Program-made: the position numbers and the translations under genes
Origin: Nocardia cerradoensis NBRC 101014
GTDB lineage: Bacteria > Actinomycetota > Actinomycetes > Mycobacteriales > Mycobacteriaceae
Length of the DNA stretch: 64,000 nucleotides
Direction of reading: 5' to 3'
Assembly: GCF_000308535.1 (NCBI RefSeq)
Contig: NZ_BAFW01000002.1
Coordinates: forward strand, 62,001 to 126,000
Shown here: positions 36,397 to 44,118 of the stretch, piece by piece
How the letters are laid out: every line of letters begins with the position of its first letter
How positions within the stretch are numbered: the first letter of the stretch is position 1
Notes under the pieces: generated by a model
The model's input: the letters and a program-made list of their open reading frames with translations, nothing else
Database searches by the model: none
Told to the model about the DNA's origin: nothing

Positions 36397-37206
36397 TCAG
36401 ATCGTGCAGGCGATCAGCAACTGCAGCAGGATCAGCACCCCGACCACGCCGAGGCTGATGTAGGAAACGATCGCACCGGGCGCTGCCTGCGGTACCGGCC
36501 CGATGGCGCCGTTGATGAAGGCGATGGCAGGCGACTTGTAGTAGACGTGGGTGCTGTGGCCCTCCGCGACCGGCACGGCGGTCTCGGCCGGACCCATATC
36601 CCACAGCCACTTGGTCGCCACCCGCACGTGATGCTGGCCGGGACCGACCGGAATGTGGGTCTGTCCCCACTTCGCCATCGGGACCTCCATGCCGTCGACG
36701 AGAATCTTCGGCCCGGTCAGCGCGAGCATGAATCCCAGCGGGAAGTACGAGGCGTCGACGACGATGCCCTGCGGCCCCGGTTGCGGCTGGAACTGTACCG
36801 CCGGGCCGTAGGCGCCGTACTGGCCCTGCGGTGCACCGGGATTGGGCGCACCGTAGGGCGCCGGTCCACCGTTGAACGGCTGCTGGCCCGGATAGGGCTG
36901 CGCCCCATACGGATTCGCGGGCGGCTGACCGTAGGGCTGCGGCGGAGCCTGGGGCGCGCCCCAACCCGGCGCGTGATGCGGCTGGGAGACGTTGTGCGGC
37001 TGGGGAATATGCGGCTGTGAGCCCGCGTGCGGCTGCGGATATCCCGGCGCGGCAACTGCTCCGCTACCGCCGTGCGGCGGTGGCGCGCCGTAGGGACCGT
37101 TGGGCTGCGGAGCTCCGGGATACGGCTGCGCCGGCGGATACGGCTGTGCACCGTTCGGTGGGAATGGTTGCCCATAGGGTGGCTGCCCACCGTAGGGGTT
37201 GCTCAC
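36397..37206 (-). CDS. Pro/Gly/Gln-rich membrane-anchored protein
   Basis: A 269-residue protein of unknown function. Residues 1-145 are low-complexity, rich in Pro, Gly, Gln, Tyr and Asn (repeats of the type YPGxPQP and QPHxxxQPH). Residues 145-235 form a folded, beta-rich domain (VVDASYFPLGFMLALTGPK, VDGMEVPMAKWGQ, IPVGPGQHHVRV) like PEGA-type or similar surface modules, and a single helix closes the protein (SLGVVGVLILLQLLIACTI). The GTG at 37206 has the perfect ribosome binding site GAGGAGGT. It starts 31 bp after glfT1 in the galactan export operon, so it may belong to it. Confidence 0.75.
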   Translation of the reverse strand: MSNPYGGQPPYGQPFPPNGAQPYPPAQPYPGAPQPNGPYGAPPPHGGSGAVAAPGYPQPHAGSQPHIPQPHNVSQPHHAPGWGAPQAPPQPYGQPPANPYGAQPYPGQQPFNGGPAPYGAPNPGAPQGQYGAYGPAVQFQPQPGPQGIVVDASYFPLGFMLALTGPKILVDGMEVPMAKWGQTHIPVGPGQHHVRVATKWLWDMGPAETAVPVAEGHSTHVYYKSPAIAFINGAIGPVPQAAPGAIVSYISLGVVGVLILLQLLIACTI

Positions 37207-37237
37207 AGCCGTACCTCCTCATGCCAAAAGCACTGAT

Positions 37238-38161
37238 CTAACCGGGTTTATGGAACTGCTCGCGTCGCCCCAGACGCCGCAGCCGCAACCATTCTCGCAG
37301 ACCGGCCGGATCTTTTTGCTGTACGAGGAAGAACCAGGAGAACCGTGCCCACTCCTGGGGAAGCAGTTTGCGCATACCGGGCTGTGCCATCAAATAGCCA
37401 CGGTTGCGGTAGGTGAAATAGCGTTTGACCGGATCGTCCGGATACTGGGTGTGCATCCGCCCGCCCAGAATCGGCTTGAATTCCGCCGACCCGTTCGGAT
37501 GCAGATACGCCGTCTGCAAACAGGTTCCGAACGGCAGGCCCGAACGCACCAGCCGCCGGTGCACCTCGACCTCGTCGCCGCGCACGAACAGGCGCAGATC
37601 GGGAACGCCGATCACCTCGAGCGCCTCGGCGGAGATCAGGGCGCCGTTGAACAGCGACGCGATACCGGGCAGGAAGTCCTCGTCACCGAGTTCGGACCGC
37701 AGCCGCCGCCACACCACGCCGCGGCGCAGGGGAAAGGCCAGCCGATCCGGATCGTCGATATCGGCCACCACCGGCGAAACTTCCGAAAGACCGTGGCGTC
37801 CGGCGCAATCGAGCAATTTCGCCAGCACGTCCGGACCTTCGGGGCGGCCGTCGTCGTCGGCCAGCCAGACCCAGTCCGCGCCCATGGTCAGCGCGTGCAA
37901 CATGCCGAGGGCGAAACCGCCCGCACCACCGAGATTGTGTTCCGAACCCAGATAGGTCGATTCGATCGGCTGCTCTTCCACCATCTCGCCGACCTCGGGC
38001 TCGTTGCCGTTGTCGATGACGATCAGATGGTCGATCGGGCGGGTCTGCGAGGCGAGCACCTTCAGCGATTCGCTCAGCAGTTCCCGGCGTTTGTGGGTCA
38101 CGACCACCGCGATGATCCGGGCCACTCCGCTGTCCGCGGACGGGGCCGCCTGATCACTCAT
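37238..38161 (-). CDS. glfT1: Galactofuranosyltransferase GlfT1
   Basis: A 307-residue GT2 enzyme that adds the first galactofuranose residues to the rhamnosyl linker lipid of arabinogalactan. Motifs: VVVTHKRRELLSESL, NLGGAGGFALGMLHA, the metal site LADDDGRPEG, AFPLRRGVVWRR, ASLFNGALIS, RGDEVEVHRRL and FTYRNRGYL. The ATG at 38161 is chosen because AAGGA lies 7 nt upstream and the length then matches the mycobacterial enzyme (about 304 residues). A longer frame starts at 38269 and overlaps the rfbE stop (ATGA); its extra 36 codons contain a palindromic element and look non-native. Confidence 0.9.
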   Translation of the reverse strand: MSDQAAPSADSGVARIIAVVVTHKRRELLSESLKVLASQTRPIDHLIVIDNGNEPEVGEMVEEQPIESTYLGSEHNLGGAGGFALGMLHALTMGADWVWLADDDGRPEGPDVLAKLLDCAGRHGLSEVSPVVADIDDPDRLAFPLRRGVVWRRLRSELGDEDFLPGIASLFNGALISAEALEVIGVPDLRLFVRGDEVEVHRRLVRSGLPFGTCLQTAYLHPNGSAEFKPILGGRMHTQYPDDPVKRYFTYRNRGYLMAQPGMRKLLPQEWARFSWFFLVQQKDPAGLREWLRLRRLGRREQFHKPG

Positions 38162-38172
38162 GGTCGTGTCCT

Positions 38173-38256
38173 TGTCCTCTGGGACATGGGCGGAGCGCTG
38201 CGTGGTTACGCTACGCTCCCGCCTCCGCGCTTGACCGCCCATGTCCGTGTCCTCTG
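38173..38256. repeat. Palindromic element with flanking 9-bp direct repeats
   Basis: GGACATGGGCGG (38182-38193) and CCGCCCATGTCC (38235-38246) are perfect 12-bp inverted repeats bounding a 65-bp unit, with an inner GGAGCG/CGCTCC pair. The unit is flanked by TGTCCTCTG at 38173-38181 and 38248-38256. This resembles a tiny non-autonomous insertion between rfbE and glfT1. Confidence 0.6.
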
Positions 38257-38265
38257 CCGCCGTCG

Positions 38266-39072
38266 TCATGCGGGATCGCGTTCGAGTTCGAGCTCACGCA
38301 GGATCTGCTTCACGTGATCGCCCGCCTCCGGGCCCTCGTAGGCGCGCACCACATCCTCGATATCACCCTGCATGCGCAGCGTGCCGTGGTCGATCCACAT
38401 TGCGGTGTCACACAATTGGGCCAGGAATTCGTTGGAATGGCTGCAGAACACCAGGATTCCGGAGCGCGCCACCAGATCGCGCAGCCGGTTGCGGGCCTTC
38501 TTCATGAATTCCGCGTCGACCGCGCCGATACCCTCGTCCAGCAGCAGGATCTCCGGATCGATCGAGGTCACCACGCCCATCGCCAGCCGCACCCGCATAC
38601 CGGTCGAATAGGTGCGCAGCGGCATGTTCAGATATTCGCCGAGTTCGGTGAAGTCGGCGATCTCGTCGACCTTGGCCAGCATCTGCTTGCGGGTCTGCCC
38701 GAGGAACAGCCCGCGGATGATGATGTTCTCGTAGCCGGAGATCTCCGGATCCATGCCGACGCCGAGGTCGAACACCGGCGCCACCCGGCCGCGCACCCGC
38801 GCACTGCCGCGGGTGGGCTCGTAGATACCCGAGAGCAGCCGCAGCAGTGTCGACTTTCCGGCGCCGTTGTGGCCGACCAAGCCGACCCGGTCACCCTCCT
38901 TCAGCGACAGCGTGATGTCGCGCAGAGCCTCGACCACGACCACATCGGACTGATTGCGCCCGATGGAACCGCCGGCCTTGCCCAGGAAAGCCTTCTTCAG
39001 CGACCGTGACTTGGCGTCGAAGATGGGAAACTCCACCCACGCCTGGTGGGTTTCGATGCTTACTCCGGTCAT
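38266..39072 (-). CDS. rfbE: Galactan exporter, ABC ATPase subunit (Wzt-like)
   Basis: A 268-residue ATPase of the polysaccharide-export (Wzt/RfbE) group. Walker A is GHNGAGKST, the signature is TYSTGMRVRLAMG, and Walker B is ILLLDEGIGAVD; the LFLG-type and SGYENIIIRG segments are typical of O-antigen exporters. With RfbD it should export the lipid-linked galactan across the membrane. The ATG at 39072 has AGAGGA close upstream and lies 8 bp after the rfbD stop. There is no C-terminal sugar-binding domain of the kind found in long Wzt proteins. glfT1 follows. Confidence 0.9.
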   Translation of the reverse strand: MTGVSIETHQAWVEFPIFDAKSRSLKKAFLGKAGGSIGRNQSDVVVVEALRDITLSLKEGDRVGLVGHNGAGKSTLLRLLSGIYEPTRGSARVRGRVAPVFDLGVGMDPEISGYENIIIRGLFLGQTRKQMLAKVDEIADFTELGEYLNMPLRTYSTGMRVRLAMGVVTSIDPEILLLDEGIGAVDAEFMKKARNRLRDLVARSGILVFCSHSNEFLAQLCDTAMWIDHGTLRMQGDIEDVVRAYEGPEAGDHVKQILRELELERDPA

Positions 39073-39080
39073 ATCGTCCT

Positions 39081-39971
39081 CTACACCCAGTACGGCACGC
39101 GGGAACGGTATTGCTTCAACGCCAGGATCGCCACCGCCCAGCCGACCACGGTGATCACACCGACGACCAGCCACGACCGCACCGGCACCGGATCGCCGAG
39201 CAGGGGTGCGCGCACGACCTCGAGATAGTGGTAGGTCGGCACCAACTCGACCAGCTTGGCCCGCTCGCTCACCGCCCCGCCCTGGTCACGCAGCGACTTC
39301 GTGGTCCACATGACCGGCGTCAGCACGAACAGCATCAGCGTCATGCTGCCCAGAATCGGAGCGATATCGCGGTAGCGAGTGGAGAAGATGCCGAACACGA
39401 TCGACACCCACGCCGAATTCAGGAACACCAGCGCGATCGCCGGAATCGCCAGCAGCACGGTCCAGTCCAGATGTTCCCAGACGCCGAAGGCCACCAGCAT
39501 GACCAGATAGATCACGATGTTGTGCGCGAAGAACAGGAACTGCCGCCACACCAGCCGGTAGACGTGCACGCTCAGCGCCGAGGGCAGCTGCTTGATCAGC
39601 CCCTCGTTGGCGATGAACACATCCGAACCCTCGAGGATGCTGGCGTTGATCACGTTCCAGACGATCAGGCCGACGGTCACATACGGCAGATACGTCCACA
39701 GATCCTGGTTCAGGATCGCCGCGTAGAGCACGCCCATCGCGGCTGCCTGCACGCCGGTGGCGATGGTGATCCAGAACGGGCCGATCACCGATCGCCGGTA
39801 GCGCTGCTTGATGTCCTGCCAGCCCAGCTGTAGCCACAGCTCACGCTGAGAGAACCCCTCGCGGAGGTCTTTGAAGGCCCGCGGAAACGTTTGCGCATCC
39901 GACATCAGGGGCACCGTGGCGTCGGCCGGACGTTCGGCTGTGGCCGAATCGGCAGGGGCAGCTGCTGGCAC
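39081..39971 (-). CDS. rfbD: Galactan exporter, ABC permease subunit (Wzm-like)
   Basis: A 296-residue ABC-2 type permease with six membrane helices. The family features are ELWLQLGWQDIKQRYRRSVIGPFW in the first cytoplasmic segment (quoted in part), ILEGSDVFIANEGLIKQLP and ILGSMTLMLFVLTPVMWTT. With RfbE it forms the exporter of the galactan intermediate. The GTG at 39971 has TACAGT 8 nt upstream; the ATG at 39902 is an alternative and would drop a Pro/Ala-rich leader that is not conserved. It heads the rfbD-rfbE-glfT1 operon, 70 bp downstream of bpa. Confidence 0.9.
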   Translation of the reverse strand: MPAAAPADSATAERPADATVPLMSDAQTFPRAFKDLREGFSQRELWLQLGWQDIKQRYRRSVIGPFWITIATGVQAAAMGVLYAAILNQDLWTYLPYVTVGLIVWNVINASILEGSDVFIANEGLIKQLPSALSVHVYRLVWRQFLFFAHNIVIYLVMLVAFGVWEHLDWTVLLAIPAIALVFLNSAWVSIVFGIFSTRYRDIAPILGSMTLMLFVLTPVMWTTKSLRDQGGAVSERAKLVELVPTYHYLEVVRAPLLGDPVPVRSWLVVGVITVVGWAVAILALKQYRSRVPYWV

Positions 39972-40041
39972 AGTGCACGACTGTAGCGCAGAGCCGATCC
40001 CCGCCGGTGGGGGCTCGAGGCTATCCGATGATCAGCGGTGT

Positions 40042-40638
40042 TCAGAGGTACTGACCGCCGCCGGTGACCGATCCGCCCTGCCCGCCCTCGCGCGGCATGT
40101 GCGCACCCGGCGGGAGGGCGTGCCGCATCTGCTCGAGCTGCGCGCGGGCCGCCATCTGCTGGGCGAACAACGCGGTCTGGATACCGTGGAACAGGCCCTC
40201 CAGCCAGCCGACCAGCTGGGCCTGGGCGATCCGCAGTTCCGCGTCGGAAGGCACGGAATCCTCGCCGAACGGCAGGGCGAGCCGCTCGAGTTCGTCGCGC
40301 AACTCCGGGGAGAGTCCCTGCTCGAGCTCGTGCACCGAGGTCTTGTGGATCTCCTTGAGCCGGTTACGGCTGGCCTCGTCCAGCGGAGCCGCGCGCACCT
40401 CCTCGAGCAGCTGCTTGATCATGGTGCCGATCCGCATCACCTTCGCCGGCTGCTCGACCATATCGGCGAGCGACTCCTCGCCGCCGGCGGTCTGCGCGCC
40501 CTCGGCGTCGGTGTCGCCTTCGCCGACCACCTGCCCGGCGAACGGCGCCTCACCTTGGGCGCCGGCCGGAATGACCAGCGGGCGCCCCTCGGGTCCGATC
40601 ACCACGATGGAATCCGGTGCTCCGTCCGATTGCGTCAT
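40042..40638 (-). CDS. bpa: Bacterial proteasome activator Bpa (PafE)
   Basis: A 198-residue protein that forms a ring on the 20S proteasome and opens its gate without ATP. The core is almost identical to the mycobacterial protein: VEQPAKVMRIGTMIKQLLEE, SDAELRIAQAQLVGWLEGLF and FAQQMAARAQLEQMR. It ends GQYL, the HbYX-like tail that docks into the proteasome. The N-terminal 45 residues are variable. The ATG at 40638 is preferred over one three codons upstream. Position next to the galactan exporter genes is conserved with Rv3780, though no functional link is evident. Confidence 0.93.
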   Translation of the reverse strand: MTQSDGAPDSIVVIGPEGRPLVIPAGAQGEAPFAGQVVGEGDTDAEGAQTAGGEESLADMVEQPAKVMRIGTMIKQLLEEVRAAPLDEASRNRLKEIHKTSVHELEQGLSPELRDELERLALPFGEDSVPSDAELRIAQAQLVGWLEGLFHGIQTALFAQQMAARAQLEQMRHALPPGAHMPREGGQGGSVTGGGQYL

Positions 40639-40860
40639 GGCATCCATGATGTCTGCTTCCCGCGCCGAGCGCTAAGTGAACGACGCATCGCCCGGTGAGG
40701 GCCCGGTGCCGGAACGGGGTACGCGGTCCGATTTCGGGCGGAAGTATTCTGTTGCGGTTCTGTCCGCCTCGTGTGTGGTTCGGTTTGTGAAAGTCGGTTG
40801 CCATGTCGCGTGATATCGCATTGGGTCGGCGCACGGTTCCGCCGACTTGCCCGCTGCCCT

Positions 40861-40866
40861 TAGAGT
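40861..40866 (+). promoter_or_regulatory. -10-like hexamer of the class V aminotransferase-like gene
   Basis: TAGAGT lies 7 nt before the ATG at 40874, consistent with a leaderless transcript. Confidence 0.45.
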
Positions 40867-40873
40867 GGCGAGC

Positions 40874-42079
40874 ATGACTTACGACGTCGCGAGGGTTCGG
40901 GGGTTGATACCGTCCCTGGGCGACGGCTGGATCCATCTGGACCCCCAAGCAGGGATGCTGGTCCCGGATTCGGTATCGCGCGCCGTATCAACCGGTTTCC
41001 GGACCTCTGCTTTTTCGCACACCAATCGTCATGCCGCCGCACGCCGCAGCGGCGCGATTCTCGACGCGGCCCGGGAGGCGGTCGCCGATCTCGTCGGTGG
41101 CGACCCGGCAGGCGTCGTACTCGGTCCGGATCGGGCGGTGCTGCTGGCCTGGCTGGCCGAATCGCTGAGTTCCCGGCTGGGCCTCGGCACCGGTATCGTG
41201 CTCTCCCGCCTGGACGACGAGGCGAATGTGGCCCCGTGGCTGCGCATCGCCAACCGCTACGGCGCCCACGTGCGCTGGGCCGAGGTGGAGATCGAAACCT
41301 GCGAGATGCCGGCCTGGCAGTTCGAGGAACTGATCGGCCCGACCGCGCGCCTGGTCGCGGTCACCGCCGCCTCGCCGATCGTCGGCTCCGCGCCCGCCGT
41401 CCGGGTCGCCGCCGACCGGGTGCACGAGGTGGGCGGACTGCTGGTCGCCGACTGCTTCGGCGCGGCGCCCTACGCCCTGATCGACATCGACGAACTCAAT
41501 GCCGACGTCGTCGCGCTCTCCGCTCCGGCCTGGGGTGGCCCGCAGATCGGGGCGCTGGTGTTCCGCGATCCGGCATTCCTGGATCGCATCCCCTCGATGT
41601 CGCTGAATCCCTACGCCAAGGGCGCCGAGCGGCTCGAGGTCGGCGGACACCAGTACGCGCTGCTCGCGGGGCTGACCACCTCCATCGACTACCTCGCCGG
41701 ACTGGACGAACAGGCCACCGGCAGCCGCCGCGAGCGGCTGGAGGTGTCGATCACCTCGCTGCAGGACTATCACGACCAGCTGTTCGAGAATCTGATGGAG
41801 GTGCTCGACGCCGTCCCGGATCTGACCGTGATCGGCCGCGCCTCCACCCGCATCCCGACGGTCAGTTTCACCATCGCGGGAATGCAGGCGGAGAAGATCT
41901 CCGCCGAACTCGCCGACCACCGCATCGGCACCGTCAGCGGCGCGCACGGCGGCAGCCGGCTGCTCGACGCCCTGGGCGTCAACGACGAGGGCGGCGCCGT
42001 CACCCTCGGATTGGCGCCCTACACAACGAAATTCGAGATCGAACAGCTGGGCCGGGCGCTGAACTCGCTGGAGAAGTAG
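40874..42079 (+). CDS. Class V aminotransferase (cysteine desulfurase)-like protein, Rv3778c type
   Basis: A 401-residue protein with the fold of class V PLP enzymes: VLGPDRAVLLAWLAES, SRLDDEANVAPWLR, VAVTAASPIVGS and GGLLVADCFGAAPY. Where cysteine desulfurases have the Schiff-base lysine in an SxHK motif, this protein reads ALSAPAWGGPQIGAL, so the lysine is not at the usual place. The same feature is, from memory, shared by the mycobacterial counterpart Rv3778c. It may be a non-catalytic or altered PLP protein. Start ATG at 40874 with TAGAGT 7 nt upstream. It is divergent from bpa and convergent with the quinone oxidoreductase gene. Confidence 0.83.
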   Translation: MTYDVARVRGLIPSLGDGWIHLDPQAGMLVPDSVSRAVSTGFRTSAFSHTNRHAAARRSGAILDAAREAVADLVGGDPAGVVLGPDRAVLLAWLAESLSSRLGLGTGIVLSRLDDEANVAPWLRIANRYGAHVRWAEVEIETCEMPAWQFEELIGPTARLVAVTAASPIVGSAPAVRVAADRVHEVGGLLVADCFGAAPYALIDIDELNADVVALSAPAWGGPQIGALVFRDPAFLDRIPSMSLNPYAKGAERLEVGGHQYALLAGLTTSIDYLAGLDEQATGSRRERLEVSITSLQDYHDQLFENLMEVLDAVPDLTVIGRASTRIPTVSFTIAGMQAEKISAELADHRIGTVSGAHGGSRLLDALGVNDEGGAVTLGLAPYTTKFEIEQLGRALNSLEK

Positions 42080-42098
42080 CTCACGGCGGGCGTGCCCT

Positions 42099-43088
42099 TC
42101 ACGCCTCGTCGATGCGCAGTACCACCTTGCCGACGGTCTCGGCCGAATCGAGCAGTTCGTGGGCGTGCGCCGCCTCCGTGACCGGGACTTCGGCATGGAC
42201 CACCGGCACCACCGCGCCCTCCGCGATCAGCGGCCACAGATGCCGCCGCAGTTCCGCGATGATCTCGGCCTTACTCGACTTCCCGGTCGCCGGCCGCTTG
42301 CGCAGATTGGTGGCATGGATGGTGCCGCGCTTACCGAGCAGCTCCGCCAGATTCAGCTCGCCGGTCACCCCGCCCTGCATGCCGATCACACACAGTTGCC
42401 CGTCCTCGGCGAGTGCGGAAACGTTGCGCGGCAGGTATTTCGCGCCCATATTGTCGAGAATGATGTCGGCGCCACCCGATTCGCCGAGTACTTCGACGAA
42501 ATCCTGTTCCCGATAATTGATTCCGATGCTCGCGCCCAATTCCGCGCAGCGATCCAATTTGTACTGCGAACCGGCGGTCACCGCGACGCGCGCACCGCGA
42601 TTCACCGCGACCTGAATGGCATGGGTGCCGATTCCGCTCCCGCCGCCGTGGACGAGCAGCAACTGCCCGGCGTGCAATCCGGCCCGCATCACCAGATTCG
42701 ACCAGACGGTGGCGGCGACCTCCGGAAGTGCCGCTGCCGCAGCCAGATCCAGCCCCTCGGGCACCGGCAGCACCTGACTCGCGGCGACGACCACGCGCTG
42801 GGCATAGCCGCCGCCGGACAGCAGCGCGCACACCCGATCGCCCGGCCGCGGATCCCGCACGCCCGCGCCGACCTCGGCCACGACCCCCGACACCTCGAGG
42901 CCCAGAATGTCGCTGGCGCCCGGCGGTGGCGGATAGAAACCCTGACGCTGCAACAGATCCGCGCGATTGACCCCGGCCGCCACCACGTCGATCGCCACCT
43001 CGCCCGGACCGGGCGGCGGCAGATCCGGCACCTCCGCCCAGCGGATCACCTCGGGCCCACCGAAACCGTCCAACGTCGCCGCGTACAT
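42099..43088 (-). CDS. NAD(P)H quinone oxidoreductase, medium-chain (PIG3-like)
   Basis: A 329-residue zinc-free medium-chain dehydrogenase that should reduce quinone-like or enone substrates with NADPH. It has GPGEVAIDVVAAGVNRADLLQRQGFYPPPPG, of which NRADLLQRQGFYP is the diagnostic part, LGLEVSGVVAEVG and the cofactor motif VHGGGSGIGTHAIQ. The counterpart of Rv3777, in the same order relative to the class V protein. TAGAGT stands exactly 6 nt before the ATG at 43088, a leaderless pattern. The gene ends 19 bp from the convergent class V gene. Confidence 0.88.
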   Translation of the reverse strand: MYAATLDGFGGPEVIRWAEVPDLPPPGPGEVAIDVVAAGVNRADLLQRQGFYPPPPGASDILGLEVSGVVAEVGAGVRDPRPGDRVCALLSGGGYAQRVVVAASQVLPVPEGLDLAAAAALPEVAATVWSNLVMRAGLHAGQLLLVHGGGSGIGTHAIQVAVNRGARVAVTAGSQYKLDRCAELGASIGINYREQDFVEVLGESGGADIILDNMGAKYLPRNVSALAEDGQLCVIGMQGGVTGELNLAELLGKRGTIHATNLRKRPATGKSSKAEIIAELRRHLWPLIAEGAVVPVVHAEVPVTEAAHAHELLDSAETVGKVVLRIDEA

Positions 43089-43211
43089 ACCTCGACTCTA
43101 GGTGCTCGCCGCGCTGGAACGGGTGCGGCTGTGGGACCGATCCGGGTGATCTTGTCCGCAGGTCTCTGACCAGCCGACATTCCTTCCATTCGGGCCCAAT
43201 AGAATGGCGCC

Positions 43212-43700
43212 ATGGCTTACGAACCGAGCGGTCCCCCGGCCTCCACGCCGTGGTTGAGCTCGGCACAGCAGCGGGCATGGCGTGCGTTCATGGACGGACA
43301 TCAGCGGCTGATGGTGGAACTCAACCGCCAGCTCCAGGCCGACAGCGATATGAGCCTGCCCGAATACCGCATCCTCGTGATGCTCTCCGAGGCCCCGGGC
43401 GGTTCGTTGCGGATGAGCGATCTCGCCGACGGTGTGCTGTCCTCCCGCAGCCGCCTCACCCATCAGATCCGCCGCATGGAGGACGAGGGCATGGTGCGCC
43501 GCACCAGCTGCGAAGAGGACGGCCGCGGCGTCCGCGCCCACCTCACCGAGGAAGGTATGCGCCGCCTCCGCGCCGCCGCCCCCGGCCATGTAGCCGCAGT
43601 CCGCCGCACCTTCGTCGACCTCCTCAGTCCCGAAGAACTCACCGCCATCGGCGACGCCTTCGACCGAGTCAACGCCAAAACCGACCCCCGCCGAACCTGA
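43212..43700 (+). CDS. MarR-family transcriptional regulator
   Basis: A 162-residue winged-helix regulator. MarR features are AFMDGHQRLMVELNRQLQ, SLPEYRILVMLSEAPGG, the DNA-contacting LSSRSRLTHQIRRMEDEGMV and the wing EEDGRGVRAHLTEEG. TAGAAT lies exactly 6 nt upstream of the ATG, so it is probably translated from a leaderless mRNA. It is divergent from the quinone oxidoreductase gene, 123 bp away, which is a plausible target. Ligand unknown. Confidence 0.88.
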   Translation: MAYEPSGPPASTPWLSSAQQRAWRAFMDGHQRLMVELNRQLQADSDMSLPEYRILVMLSEAPGGSLRMSDLADGVLSSRSRLTHQIRRMEDEGMVRRTSCEEDGRGVRAHLTEEGMRRLRAAAPGHVAAVRRTFVDLLSPEELTAIGDAFDRVNAKTDPRRT

Positions 43701-43726
43701 TCCGAAGCTCGGCACTCGGCTCGATC

Positions 43727-43787
43727 AGGGACGTTGGTCCCTTGTTGCTGACTGTTCGCGGGCGCGACCATTAGGGCGCTAGGTCCG
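43727..43787. promoter_or_regulatory. Two DosR-like dyads before the small secreted peptide gene
   Basis: AGGGAC-GTTG-GTCCCT (43727-43742) is a perfect dyad with the half-site spacing of the DosR/DevR box. A weaker copy, GGGCG-CTAG-GTCCG, lies at 43774-43787. Both precede the peptide gene by about 105 and 60 bp. The first could also act as a weak terminator for the MarR gene. Confidence 0.35.
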
Positions 43788-43839
43788 GGACCGGGCTTTC
43801 CGGTTCTCCTTCGAAGGGGCACGTCGAAAGGTTCGAACC

Positions 43840-44013
43840 ATGCACAGGAAGTCAGCGAAAGCTCTCGCAACCACCGCGATCATCTTGTCGCTCGGCGCCG
43901 TGGCGGCGCCCATCGCCTCCGCCGACAGCGCTTCCGATACCACGGCGAAACCGATCGCCATCTGCATCACCATCCCGCTGCCGGGGTCCGCGGATTGGGT
44001 GTGGTGCTTCTGA
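43840..44013 (+). CDS. 57-residue secreted peptide
   Basis: A short ORF, MHRKSAKALATTAIILSLGA at the start and VWCF at the end. It has an evident Sec signal peptide (basic start, hydrophobic stretch, cleavage after ASA near residue 28), leaving a mature peptide of about 29 residues with exactly two Cys (KPIAICITIPL and WVWCF), which could form one disulfide. GAAAGG lies about 8 nt before the ATG and codon use is GC-rich in third positions. I do not recognise a family. It stands alone between a MarR gene and the convergent LysR gene, with a hairpin after it. Confidence 0.65.
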   Translation: MHRKSAKALATTAIILSLGAVAAPIASADSASDTTAKPIAICITIPLPGSADWVWCF

Positions 44014-44056
44014 ACCTCGGCCCCGGCCGTGCGAATCGAGACGGAAACGATGGTGG

Positions 44057-44080
44057 CGCCGACCGATCCGCCGGTCGGCG
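44057..44080. terminator. Terminator between the peptide gene and the LysR gene
   Basis: A perfect 9-bp stem (CGCCGACCG at 44057-44065, CGGTCGGCG at 44072-44080) with a six-base loop, between convergent genes. Confidence 0.6.
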
Positions 44081-44118
44081 TCATCGTCATGGTTGCGGTG
44101 GCCGTGAAGCGGTGTCGG

